A stretch of 64,000 nucleotides of DNA from an uncultured Ruminiclostridium sp. Its GTDB lineage: Bacteria > Bacillota > Clostridia > Oscillospirales > Ruminococcaceae. Positions 17,343 to 25,568 of the stretch are shown here, one piece after another (the first letter of the stretch is position 1; the number at the start of each line of letters is the position of its first letter). A program made the translations under genes and the position numbers. The DNA lies in assembly GCA_944386545.1 (NCBI GenBank), contig CALXBK010000005.1, forward strand, positions 22,175-86,174. The letters are read 5' to 3'. Below the pieces are notes generated by a model, which saw only the letters and a program-made list of their open reading frames with translations, searched no databases and was not told the DNA's origin.

Positions 17343-18113
17343 TTGAATATTACAATAATTATAGGATGGATTGTTGCATTCGGATTAGTAGTTTACGGTA
17401 TATACAGCGGCGGTAATATTGAGTGGTTTATAGATATGCCGTCCGTCATGATCACATTCGGCGGTACGATAGGCTGTCTTATTGCGTCCTTCCCGCCCTC
17501 ATACCTTGCAAAGCTCCCTACATATTTTAAGCTTGCGCTGTTCCCGAAAAAGCACAATCCTTATGTGTATATCGAGCAGATTGTCGAGTTTGCAAAGATT
17601 GCAAGAGCAAAGGGACTAATCTCCCTTGAGGACAACGCCAACAAGTGCGAGGATCCTTTCCTTAAGGAAAGCCTTATGCTGATAGTTGACGCGAACGATC
17701 TGGACAAGGTGCGCTCAATGCTTGACGATGCGATAGACTTTATGTGCGAGCGACACGACAAGGGCAGACTTTTCTTTGAAAAGGGCGTTTCAATCTTCCC
17801 TGCCTTTGGTATGTTGGGTACGCTAATCGGTCTTGTAAATATGCTTCGGGGAATGGACAGCGATTCCAGCAACCTGTCGGCAGGTATGGCGACTGCACTT
17901 ATCACTACCCTTTACGGCTCGCTCGGTTCAAACGTCCTGTTTGCGCCGCTTGCCTCTGCGCTTAAGAGCAGCCATGAGCAGGAGCTTTTATGTATGCAGA
18001 TAATCGAGGAGGGCGTTTTGTCGATAGCGGCAGGCTCTAACCCCAGACTTATACAGGAAAAGCTCGAATTTATGCTTGCGCAGAGCGATGTAGCAAAGCA
18101 CAGGAAAAAGTAA
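17343..18113 (+). CDS. motA: Flagellar stator protein MotA
   Basis: A 256-residue proton-channel stator subunit with four membrane helices (two near 3-45, two near 145-195). The segment FPAFGMLGTLIGLVNMLRGM and GMATALITTLYGSLGSNVLF is the diagnostic MotA/ExbB C-terminal helix pair. The cytoplasmic loop between helices 2 and 3 carries the charged residues that contact FliG. Start is a TTG with CAGGAGGAAATCGTT upstream; a longer frame with MCCVIQQ has no ribosome site. motB follows after 132 nt and has its own promoter. Confidence 0.94.
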   Translation: MNITIIIGWIVAFGLVVYGIYSGGNIEWFIDMPSVMITFGGTIGCLIASFPPSYLAKLPTYFKLALFPKKHNPYVYIEQIVEFAKIARAKGLISLEDNANKCEDPFLKESLMLIVDANDLDKVRSMLDDAIDFMCERHDKGRLFFEKGVSIFPAFGMLGTLIGLVNMLRGMDSDSSNLSAGMATALITTLYGSLGSNVLFAPLASALKSSHEQELLCMQIIEEGVLSIAAGSNPRLIQEKLEFMLAQSDVAKHRKK

Positions 18114-18120
18114 TTTGCTA

Positions 18121-18149
18121 TTGAAATAACACACAAAATGTGGTATAAT
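18121..18149 (+). promoter_or_regulatory. Internal promoter before motB
   Basis: TTGAAA (18121-18126) and TATAAT (18144-18149), spacer 17 bp, directly after the motA stop codon and about 96 bp before motB. Confidence 0.75.
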
Positions 18150-18245
18150 TATATGACTGAATATGAGCGCCCGGCGGCGGTAAGCCTGAAAAACGGTATA
18201 ATAACCGCTTTCGTGGGCAATCGGATAAAATAAGGAGGTGTAACC

Positions 18246-19274
18246 GTGAGTAAAAAAAATCGCAAGAGTGAGGACGTAGTAGGTAACTGGCTTGATACCT
18301 ATGCAGACATGGTTACGCTTCTGCTCTGCTTCTTCGTGCTTCTGTACTCCGCTTCGTCGGTAGACGAAACGAAGTGGCAGTACATTTACCAGTCCTTTAC
18401 GTCAAGCGGCGAATACATAAATCCGTTTGTAATGGACGAACAGCCGCAGAATAATGCGGCGGACACCAACGGCAACGCTGAATCTCCTCCGAACACCCAG
18501 CACGGCGGCACGACCCCCGAAGAAACCGAGGGACTGCCTGCGGATTTTAACGAATTGTACAGCTATCTGCACATGACTGCACAGGAAAACGAGCTTGCAC
18601 AGTACATACACATTGAGCAGACACCCACCCGAATATTTATCCGCTTTGACAATATGATAATGTTCGACGGAAACAGTGCGGTGCTGAAAGAAGAAGGCAA
18701 GCGTGTGCTTGATAAGTTCATGCCCGGCATAAAAGCGGTAAACTCCTACATCAAGTCCTGCACGGTATCGGGACATACCGCAAAGGCCGTATCCGAGGTG
18801 AATGACTGGGATTTATCCGCGGCAAGAGCCTCAAGCGTTGTAAAGTACATGGACTACAACCGCTGCGTCGACAGTGAAAAATTTACCGTTGAGGGCAAGG
18901 CGTGCTACTCGCCGATAACGGAAAACGAAACCTCAGAGGGCAGAGCCAAGAACCGCAGAGTTGAAATAATGATTGTGCGCGACCAGCTCGACACCACCTC
19001 TCAGGCGGTAATTGACGATATACTCAAGTACGAATACCGTCTTGACGGTGCAAACACCGATCCTTACGAGGACGATAACGATGACGATGAGGTTGACAGC
19101 AGCGTTGTTGACAATATTATCGACAATATGGAAAACAAATACGAAAACAGCGGCGACGGTGACGGCGACGAGGACAGCATGACAGGTCCTCAGTACGTTC
19201 CGCCCGTGACGGGAATACCGACGGATATACTCGGTCCCCTGCCGCAGGAAACACCCTCAGCCGAAAGTGAATAA
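18246..19274 (+). CDS. motB: Flagellar stator protein MotB
   Basis: A 342-residue stator subunit. The single membrane helix (DMVTLLLCFFVLLYSAS, about 21-38) follows the critical Asp in WLDTYADM that carries protons. A Pro/Asn/Gly-rich periplasmic linker leads to an OmpA-like peptidoglycan-binding domain (about 130-260; VSGHTAKAV, AKNRRVEIMI). After this domain comes an unusual acidic tail of about 80 residues (YEDDNDDDEVDSS, GDGDGDEDS) ending in a Pro-rich stretch. Start GTG has AAGGAGGTGTAACC upstream. Confidence 0.93.
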   Translation: MSKKNRKSEDVVGNWLDTYADMVTLLLCFFVLLYSASSVDETKWQYIYQSFTSSGEYINPFVMDEQPQNNAADTNGNAESPPNTQHGGTTPEETEGLPADFNELYSYLHMTAQENELAQYIHIEQTPTRIFIRFDNMIMFDGNSAVLKEEGKRVLDKFMPGIKAVNSYIKSCTVSGHTAKAVSEVNDWDLSAARASSVVKYMDYNRCVDSEKFTVEGKACYSPITENETSEGRAKNRRVEIMIVRDQLDTTSQAVIDDILKYEYRLDGANTDPYEDDNDDDEVDSSVVDNIIDNMENKYENSGDGDGDEDSMTGPQYVPPVTGIPTDILGPLPQETPSAESE

Positions 19275-19317
19275 TACGGCGGGTGCATAAAGAGTAAAAA
19301 GAGGGGGGGCAGGCTTT

Positions 19318-20310
19318 TTGGCTGACACCTTAACGCAAGAACAGATAGACGCCATGCTTTCAAGCGTGCTTTCAGGCACACCGGTTTCTCTTGAAGCTCA
19401 CGAGGACACGGATGAGGTTAAGGAGTACGATTTCCGCACTCCGAAGAAATTCACCAAAGAGCAGATAAAAATTCTTGAAAGAATTTTTGAGAATTACACC
19501 AGACACTTGTCGTCCTATCTGACGGGACTTTTAAGGCTTTACTGCAAGGTGACGCTCGCAACCATCGAGGAGCAGAAATACTTTGAATTCAGTAACGCAC
19601 TGCCCGATTACACCATAATGGGCATACTGGACCTGGGTATAAAGGACGACGATATTGAGGAGAGCGTGGCAGTGCTTCAGATGTCAAACTCACTCACATT
19701 TACGATGATTGACAGAATGCTCGGCGGCAAGGGCGCGTACGAAAATGCAGACCGTGACTTCACCGAAATCGAAATAAACGTGATGTCGGATATAGTCGGC
19801 AGAGTCACAACCCTTATGAAGCAGGCTTGGGACGGATATGTAGAAACCTCGCCGAAAATGACGGCGATTGAAACCAATTCAAGAATTATCTCGGCGGCGG
19901 ACGCAGATGAAACGATGATAATCGTTGCAATGGAGGTTACCATAAACGATTCAAAATCGGTAATATCCTTCTGTATGTCGGCGATAACGCTCGAGCAGAT
20001 AATGAAGAAGTTCTCCGCAAAGTTCAGCTCTGGAAAGAAGTCGGTAAGCCCGACAAAGGAATCGGAGCGCAAGGACAACATCATGATCACGCTCGAACAA
20101 TCGGAGCTTACCGTCACCGCAGTGCTGAGCGAAACACAGCTTATGCTGAAGGATGTGCTTACGCTTTCGGTAAACGATATAATTCCGCTGAATAAGCCAA
20201 TAGATCAGAACATCTCGCTCAAGGTCGGAAGCACCGTCTGGTTTGACGGAAAGCTCGGCACCTACGGCGGCAAAAAGGCTTTTAAGATAGATAATATTCT
20301 AAAGAATTGA
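19318..20310 (+). CDS. fliM: Flagellar motor switch protein FliM
   Basis: A 330-residue C-ring protein that binds CheY-P and sets rotation direction. It starts with the N-terminal CheY-binding motif LTQEQIDAMLSS (residues 4-15), then the CheC-like middle domain (YDFRTPKKFTKEQIKIL onward; MIDRMLGGKG at about 125) and a C-terminal SpoA domain (LSVNDIIPLNKPIDQNI) that pairs with FliY/FliN. The start is TTG, 14 nt after a G-rich site (GAGGGGGGGCAGG). fliY begins ten bases later. Confidence 0.95.
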   Translation: MADTLTQEQIDAMLSSVLSGTPVSLEAHEDTDEVKEYDFRTPKKFTKEQIKILERIFENYTRHLSSYLTGLLRLYCKVTLATIEEQKYFEFSNALPDYTIMGILDLGIKDDDIEESVAVLQMSNSLTFTMIDRMLGGKGAYENADRDFTEIEINVMSDIVGRVTTLMKQAWDGYVETSPKMTAIETNSRIISAADADETMIIVAMEVTINDSKSVISFCMSAITLEQIMKKFSAKFSSGKKSVSPTKESERKDNIMITLEQSELTVTAVLSETQLMLKDVLTLSVNDIIPLNKPIDQNISLKVGSTVWFDGKLGTYGGKKAFKIDNILKN

Positions 20311-20320
20311 GGTAAAGCAA

Positions 20321-21520
20321 ATGGCAAAACTGACCACTCTGTCGGATATGCAGCTTGATGCGGTAGGCGAAATAATGAATATCAGCATGGGGAGCGCAGC
20401 CACAGCGGTATCCGAGCTGCTTAATGCAAAGGTGTGGATAACCACTCCGAGCGTAAGCGTTGTTGAGGCGTCAAAGCTGAATTATTCAAGGCTTGAGCCG
20501 GCAATGTGCGTAAAAATTGAGTACATAAAGGGACTTGCAGGCTCTAATCTGATGATTTTAAAGCAGGACGACGTTCAGCTTATTTTAAATCAGCTTATGG
20601 GCAAGCCGCCCGTTATTTCGCCTGACTTTGAGTTTGACGAGCTTAATATAAGCGCAGTAAGCGAGGTAATGAACCAGATGATGGGAGCGTCTGCCACGGC
20701 GCTGTCGGAATTTCTCGGAATAAGCATAGATATTTCAACTCCCGAGCCGCGCATACTGATCGATGTCAATATTGCGGAGCTTCAGAGCTACGAACCCGAA
20801 GAGATGATTACGGCAATAAACTTTGACCTCACCATAGACGGAGTTATCAAGTCGGAGTTTATCTCGGTAATGGATATAGAGCTTGCGGCGATAATCGCAG
20901 ACAAGATGCTCGGAACAACGGTAAGCCAGTCTGAGCCTGCACCTGAAACGGCACAACCTGCACCCGCACCTGCGCCCGTGGCACAGCCTGCACCCGCACC
21001 TGCGCCTATGGCACAGCCTGCACCCGCACCTGCGCCTATGGCACAGCCTGCACCCGCACCTGCGCCTATGGCACAGCCCGCACCCGCACCTGCGCCTATG
21101 GCACAGCCCGCACCCGTACCTATGGCACAGCCCGGATACGGCTACGCACAGCCCGGATACGGTTATGCGCAGCCTGTAATGACGCAGCCGATAAGCTATC
21201 AGAACGCACAGCTCGCACAGTTTGAGAGCTTTGAGCCGGCAATAGGAGCAGAGCAGAAGGAAAATCTCAAGCTCCTTATGGATGTGCCGCTTCAGATTTC
21301 AGTTGAGATAGGCTCTACAAAGAAGAAGATAAGGGATATTCTTGAATTTACGCAGGGTACGATAATAGAGCTTGAGCGTCAGGCGGGAGCTCCCGTTGAC
21401 GTAATGGTAAACGGAAACCTTATCGCAAGAGGTGACGTTGTGGTAATAGACGATAACTTTGCGGTAAGAATTACCGAGATTGTTAAGTCCAAATTCATGG
21501 ACAGCTTGGGAAAAGGCTGA
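20321..21520 (+). CDS. fliY: Flagellar switch protein/CheY-P phosphatase FliY
   Basis: A 399-residue C-ring protein combining a CheC-like phosphatase half with a FliN-like SpoA domain. Both phosphatase centres keep the Glu and Asn (VGEIMN at about 12-17; VSEVMN at about 112-117), so CheY-P hydrolysis is expected. A linker at about 205-290 contains a ten-residue Gln-Pro-Ala repeat and two GYGYAQP units. The SpoA domain covers about 310-395 (LLMDVPLQISVEIG, VNGNLIARGDVVVIDDNFAVRI). Start ATG with GAGG ten bases upstream; directly follows fliM. Confidence 0.94.
   Translation: MAKLTTLSDMQLDAVGEIMNISMGSAATAVSELLNAKVWITTPSVSVVEASKLNYSRLEPAMCVKIEYIKGLAGSNLMILKQDDVQLILNQLMGKPPVISPDFEFDELNISAVSEVMNQMMGASATALSEFLGISIDISTPEPRILIDVNIAELQSYEPEEMITAINFDLTIDGVIKSEFISVMDIELAAIIADKMLGTTVSQSEPAPETAQPAPAPAPVAQPAPAPAPMAQPAPAPAPMAQPAPAPAPMAQPAPAPAPMAQPAPVPMAQPGYGYAQPGYGYAQPVMTQPISYQNAQLAQFESFEPAIGAEQKENLKLLMDVPLQISVEIGSTKKKIRDILEFTQGTIIELERQAGAPVDVMVNGNLIARGDVVVIDDNFAVRITEIVKSKFMDSLGKG
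20951..21124 (+). repeat. 30-bp tandem repeat inside fliY
   Basis: Five 30-bp units beginning GCACAGCCTGCACCCGCACC, then a shortened 24-bp unit, encode the ten-residue repeat AQPAPAPAPM in frame. Units differ by single silent or conservative changes. Confidence 0.95.
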
Positions 21521-21567
21521 TAATTCACAATTAATCATAAAGCAGATACGGAAAGGAACCTCATCTT

Positions 21568-21930
21568 ATGGATAAGAAGATTTTACTCGTTGATGACGCG
21601 GCATTCATGAGAATGCTTATACGCAATACCCTCACACAGAACGGGTACACGAACATTCTCGAAGCGGCGGACGGCGCAATTGCAGTATCTACATACTCGG
21701 CTGAAAAGCCCGACCTTGTTATAATGGATATAACAATGCCCAACATGACGGGTATAGAGGCACTCAAGGAGATAAAGGCGGCAGATCCGGCGGCTAAGGT
21801 TGTGATGTGCAGTGCGATGGGACAGGAGGCTATGGTAGTCGAGGCTATCAAGCTCGGCGCGCTTGACTTTATCGTAAAGCCTTTCAAGGCAGAAAGAATA
21901 CTCCAGACGGTGAATAAAATTATCGGTTAA
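21568..21930 (+). CDS. cheY: Chemotaxis response regulator CheY
   Basis: A 120-residue single receiver domain. The acidic pocket is Asp9-Asp10 (LLVDDAAFMR), the phosphorylation site is Asp in VIMDITMPN (about residue 54), and the signalling Ser/Lys are in MCSAMGQ and DFIVKPF. No output domain, so it should act by binding FliM or FliY. It lies between fliY and fliO as in Bacillus and Clostridium. GGAAAGGAAC precedes the ATG. The stop codon overlaps the fliO start (TAATG). Confidence 0.95.
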   Translation: MDKKILLVDDAAFMRMLIRNTLTQNGYTNILEAADGAIAVSTYSAEKPDLVIMDITMPNMTGIEALKEIKAADPAAKVVMCSAMGQEAMVVEAIKLGALDFIVKPFKAERILQTVNKIIG

Positions 21931-22502
21931 TGGAATATATTCAGCTTGCATTCGCCCTCATAGGGATAATAGCCCTTATTATCCTGTTTTGCTGGGCGCT
22001 TGGAAAATTAAACAAGGGAATACTTAAAACCGGCGGCAAGCGGTTAAAGGTGCTTGACAAGATAACGCTCGGCGGCGAGAAAGCTATCGTTGTTGTGAGC
22101 ATAACAGGCCGCTGTATGGTTTTGGGTGTTACCGCGGGGAAAATAGAAAAGCTTGAGGATTTGGAGCTTACAGAGGAGCAGTATCTTGAGCTGATAAACA
22201 CAAAGGACGAGGGACAGCCCGAAGGCTTCTTCCCTGCCTTTAAGCAGGCGTTTGCGCAGAACGTAAAAGGCTTGCGCAAGGGCGGCGATAAGGGCGGCTC
22301 GGCAGGTAGGCAGTGCGGCTCATCTGACAGGGGTGAAAACCCGACCGATAGCGGCGGCTCGTCTGATAGGGGTGAAAATCCGACAGAAAACGACGGCTCA
22401 TCTGACAAGAACAGCGGAAATTCGTCTGACGAGGACGGCAGCTTTGATGATATACTCCGCAGAAAAACTTCCTATGAGAGGAATAATAACAGTGATAGCT
22501 AA
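21930..22502 (+). CDS. fliO: Flagellar biosynthesis protein FliO
   Basis: A 190-residue protein with one N-terminal membrane helix (about 4-26), followed by the FliO domain: GGKRLKVLDKITLGGEKAIVVVSI and VLGVTAGKIEKLEDL. FliO helps FliP assemble into the export gate. The C-terminal 60 residues are low-complexity, with GSSDRGENPT occurring twice in tandem. Start overlaps the cheY stop, and the end overlaps the fliP start by eleven bases, so translation is coupled on both sides. Confidence 0.88.
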   Translation: MEYIQLAFALIGIIALIILFCWALGKLNKGILKTGGKRLKVLDKITLGGEKAIVVVSITGRCMVLGVTAGKIEKLEDLELTEEQYLELINTKDEGQPEGFFPAFKQAFAQNVKGLRKGGDKGGSAGRQCGSSDRGENPTDSGGSSDRGENPTENDGSSDKNSGNSSDEDGSFDDILRRKTSYERNNNSDS

Positions 22503-23364
22503 AAGGAACACGGCTTTTAAAAAGATTTTAAAAGACAACAAGCGGATTTTTATCCGCTTTATCGTGTCTTTAGCGGTTAGTTTGGTTTTGATATGCACGC
22601 TTTGCGGCGTAGGCTCACTTGCGGCGTCCGCACAGGATGCAGACACCTCTGTTATCACCGAAACGGAGAATTCTTCAGTCATGAAGGATCTTATCGGCGT
22701 TGACGCTTCGCAGTCGCTTGAGGTAATACTGCTGGTGACGATTTTGTCGCTTGCGCCCTCGCTTCTTGTGATGATGACGTCATTTGCAAGAATAGTGATA
22801 TGCTTCAGCTTTCTGAGGACGGCATTGCAGACGCAGACCACGCCTCCGAATATGGTTATCACGGGGCTGTCGCTGTTTCTGACGATATTCATTATGTGGC
22901 CTGTATTTTCGGAGATAAACGAGGTAGCCTACAAGCCCTATACGGCAGGCGAGATTACGCTTGAGCAGGCGCTTGACAACGCAGGCAAGCCGCTTAAAAC
23001 CTTTATGTTAAAGCAGACATCGAACGACGATATGAAGTTCTTCCTTGATTTAAAGGGACAATCCCTTTCGGACGGCGCAAACGCCGCCGAGGTAACCCTT
23101 GAAAATTACAGCGATGAGCTGGGCTTTGAGGTGGTAATTCCCGCCTTTATCATAAGCGAGCTTGCAAGAGCCTTCCAGATGGGCTTCCTCATCTTCATAC
23201 CGTTCCTTGTAATAGATCTGGTGGTATCCTCTACCCTTATGGCTATGGGTATGATGATGCTTCCGCCCGCAATGATTTCCCTGCCCTTCAAGATACTGCT
23301 GTTCGTGCTGGTTGACGGCTGGCAGCTTATGACGGGTACGCTGGTCGCTTCCTACAATTTGTAG
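22492..23364 (+). CDS. fliP: Flagellar export gate protein FliP
   Basis: A 290-residue core component of the flagellar type III export channel. A signal-like hydrophobic segment (FIVSLAVSLVLICTLCG) near 20-40 is followed by FliP membrane helices: LLVTILSLAPSLLVMMTSFA with the family motif TSFARIVICFSFLR, and VVIPAFIISELARAFQMGF plus PFLVIDLVVSSTLMAMGMMM toward the C-terminus. The start chosen is a GTG within the end of fliO, nine nucleotides after AGAGGA; longer frames overlap fliO with no ribosome site. Confidence 0.95.
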   Translation: MIAKRNTAFKKILKDNKRIFIRFIVSLAVSLVLICTLCGVGSLAASAQDADTSVITETENSSVMKDLIGVDASQSLEVILLVTILSLAPSLLVMMTSFARIVICFSFLRTALQTQTTPPNMVITGLSLFLTIFIMWPVFSEINEVAYKPYTAGEITLEQALDNAGKPLKTFMLKQTSNDDMKFFLDLKGQSLSDGANAAEVTLENYSDELGFEVVIPAFIISELARAFQMGFLIFIPFLVIDLVVSSTLMAMGMMMLPPAMISLPFKILLFVLVDGWQLMTGTLVASYNL

Positions 23365-23407
23365 CGGCGACGGGATAAAAGCATTTTGAGAAAAGGAGGG
23401 AGCTTTT

Positions 23408-23680
23408 GTGACGCAGGATATAGCTATGGAGGTATTTACCGCAGCGCTTGTGCTTGCGCTGAAGCTGGGGCTCCCCATACTTGTAGCGGCAGTTCTTATC
23501 GGACTTATAATAGCGATATTGCAGGCGGCGACGCAGGTGCACGAGCAGACGCTCTCCTTTGCGCCCAAAGCCATAGTTGTAGCAATTGTAATGCTGCTGC
23601 TCGGTCCGTGGATGATGAACAGCTGTATAGAATTTTTCAACTACATATTTGAGCTTATGGCGACGGTGGGTGCTTCCTGA
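23408..23680 (+). CDS. fliQ: Flagellar export gate protein FliQ
   Basis: A 90-residue protein with two membrane helices (ALVLALKLGLPILVAAVLIGLI-like and IVVAIVMLLLGPWMM). The conserved FliQ segment AILQAATQVHEQTLSFAPK joins them. It packs with FliP and FliR in the export gate. GTG start with AGGAGGGAGC upstream. The stop codon overlaps the first base of the fliR ATG. Confidence 0.95.
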   Translation: MTQDIAMEVFTAALVLALKLGLPILVAAVLIGLIIAILQAATQVHEQTLSFAPKAIVVAIVMLLLGPWMMNSCIEFFNYIFELMATVGAS

Positions 23681-24468
23681 TGACCTTGAGCGATGTATGG
23701 GAGTCGATAGTAAACAATGCGCTCGGCTTTCTTATGATAATGTGCAGAGTTTCGGGCATATTCAGCTTCAATCCGATATTCAACCGTGCAAACTTTCCTA
23801 TGCGGCTCAGGGCAGGCACTACCTTTGCAATGGCGGTGCTGTTTGCCGCTTCTATGGGCGAGATAAGCTACTCCCCCGCCGGAGTATTTGGCTTTGCGTT
23901 TGATATATTAAAGGAGCTTGGACTGGGGCTTGTGCTGGGCTTTATGGTGAACATAATACTCAGCGTGACCATTATGGCGGGTGAAATGGTAGACTATCAG
24001 ACGAGTCTTTCCATGGCGAGGGCGATGGACCCCGCAACGGGTATTTCGATGCCGCTTTTTGCAAATGTTTATTACTATATGTTCGTGCTGTATTTCTTTA
24101 TTACCAACGGACATTTATCCTATATAAAGCTGTTTCATATATCATACGAAACCCTGCCGATAGGCTTTACGGGGATAACGGCGGACGTGTTCTGGGCGGT
24201 ATCCTCCTACTTCACAACGGCGCTTACCTTGGCTGTCAAGCTCGCCGCACCGATAATTGCGATAGGCTTTATCACCGAGCTTTGTCTCGGTGTGCTGATG
24301 AAGGCGGTGCCTTCAATCCACATCTTTGCGCTTAACATTCAGTTGAAGGTGCTGGTCGGACTTGCGGCGGTGCTTATTGCGGCACAGCCCATGTCGGACT
24401 TTATCGAGCGGCTTCTGGGAATTATGTGGCAGAACCTTTACGGTCTGCTTTCCATGATGTCGGGATAG
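23680..24468 (+). CDS. fliR: Flagellar export gate protein FliR
   Basis: A 262-residue polytopic protein of the export gate, with about six hydrophobic stretches. Family features: RVSGIFSFNPIFNRANFPMR near the N-terminus, GFMVNIILSVTIMAGEMVDYQ with SLSMARAMDP in the middle, and ELCLGVLMKAVPSIHIFALN near the C-terminus. Translation is coupled to fliQ through overlapping stop and start. flhB follows after ten bases. Confidence 0.95.
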   Translation: MTLSDVWESIVNNALGFLMIMCRVSGIFSFNPIFNRANFPMRLRAGTTFAMAVLFAASMGEISYSPAGVFGFAFDILKELGLGLVLGFMVNIILSVTIMAGEMVDYQTSLSMARAMDPATGISMPLFANVYYYMFVLYFFITNGHLSYIKLFHISYETLPIGFTGITADVFWAVSSYFTTALTLAVKLAAPIIAIGFITELCLGVLMKAVPSIHIFALNIQLKVLVGLAAVLIAAQPMSDFIERLLGIMWQNLYGLLSMMSG

Positions 24469-24478
24469 GAGGCGGCGA

Positions 24479-25540
24479 ATGGCGGGACAGGAAAAAACCG
24501 AAAAAGCCACTCCGAAAAAGCGAAGAGATACACGAAAAAAGGGCGAGGTGCTTCAGAGCAAGGAGGTTTCCGTTGCGGTATTCGTGGTGGGAATATTCGC
24601 CTTTCTTGCGGTGTTCGGCAACTATATGTTCCGGATGCTGATGAACTATATGCAGGAATGTATGAGCAGTATAGACAAGACGGGAAGCACCGTCGAGTTT
24701 GCAATGGGAGTGTTCTGGAACGTTGCGATAATCGTGCTTTGCACCTTAGGTCCTATCCTTGCGGCGGGCGTACTGCTGAGCTTACTCCCCGTAATAGTGC
24801 AGACAAAGGGACTGTTCAGCATGAAGGCGCTGAAGCCCAAATTCAGCAGACTTAATCCCTTTACGGGAATAAGAAGGCTGTTCTCGCTTCAGGCGCTGAT
24901 GGGGCTTGTAAAGGGACTGATAGAGGTTACCGTTGTCTGTGCGGTGCTGTACTTTCAGATTTTGGACAGGGTAAACGAATTTAAAAAGCTGATAGACACC
25001 GATCCGATAAAGATAGTGGCGTACATTGCCGAAACCTCAATGAGCCTTATCGTGACGATATTCGTCATGCTGGTGTTCGTAGCGGCGGCGGATTATGTAT
25101 TTCAATGGTGGTCATTTGAGAAAAAAATCAAAATGTCAAAGCAGGAGGTCAAGGACGAGTACAAGCAGCTCGAAGGTGATCCTCAGATAAAAAGCAGAAT
25201 AAAGCGCAAACAGCAGGAAATGGCACAGCAGAGAATGATGCAGGAGGTGCCCACCGCGGACGTTGTAGTGCGTAACCCTACCCATTACGCCGTTGCGCTG
25301 AAATACGACAAGGATTCGTCCTACAAGGCGCCTGTCGTTGTAGCAAAGGGTACTGACGCCTTAGCGCTCAGAATTGTAGCGGTGGCGCAGGAGCATAACG
25401 TCTACATCACCGAGAACAAGCCGCTTGCAAGAGGACTTTACGAGGCGGTAGACGTGGGGCGTGAAATCCCCAGAGAGTTTTATACAGCGGTAGCCGAGGT
25501 GCTGGCGATGGTATACGAGGCGCAGAACAGAAAGCTGTAA
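24479..25540 (+). CDS. flhB: Flagellar export switch protein FlhB
   Basis: A 353-residue protein with four membrane helices in its first 210 residues and a cytoplasmic domain that self-cleaves. The cleavage motif NPTH (VVVRNPTHYAVALKYD) is intact near residue 264, so the substrate-specificity switch should work. The start MAGQEKTEKATPKKRRDTRKKGEV is the classical FlhB N-terminus. GGAGGCGGCG precedes the ATG. flhA follows 28 nt later. Confidence 0.96.
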   Translation: MAGQEKTEKATPKKRRDTRKKGEVLQSKEVSVAVFVVGIFAFLAVFGNYMFRMLMNYMQECMSSIDKTGSTVEFAMGVFWNVAIIVLCTLGPILAAGVLLSLLPVIVQTKGLFSMKALKPKFSRLNPFTGIRRLFSLQALMGLVKGLIEVTVVCAVLYFQILDRVNEFKKLIDTDPIKIVAYIAETSMSLIVTIFVMLVFVAAADYVFQWWSFEKKIKMSKQEVKDEYKQLEGDPQIKSRIKRKQQEMAQQRMMQEVPTADVVVRNPTHYAVALKYDKDSSYKAPVVVAKGTDALALRIVAVAQEHNVYITENKPLARGLYEAVDVGREIPREFYTAVAEVLAMVYEAQNRKL

Positions 25541-25568
25541 AAAAGAAAGAAAGGAGACATTTCGGCGT

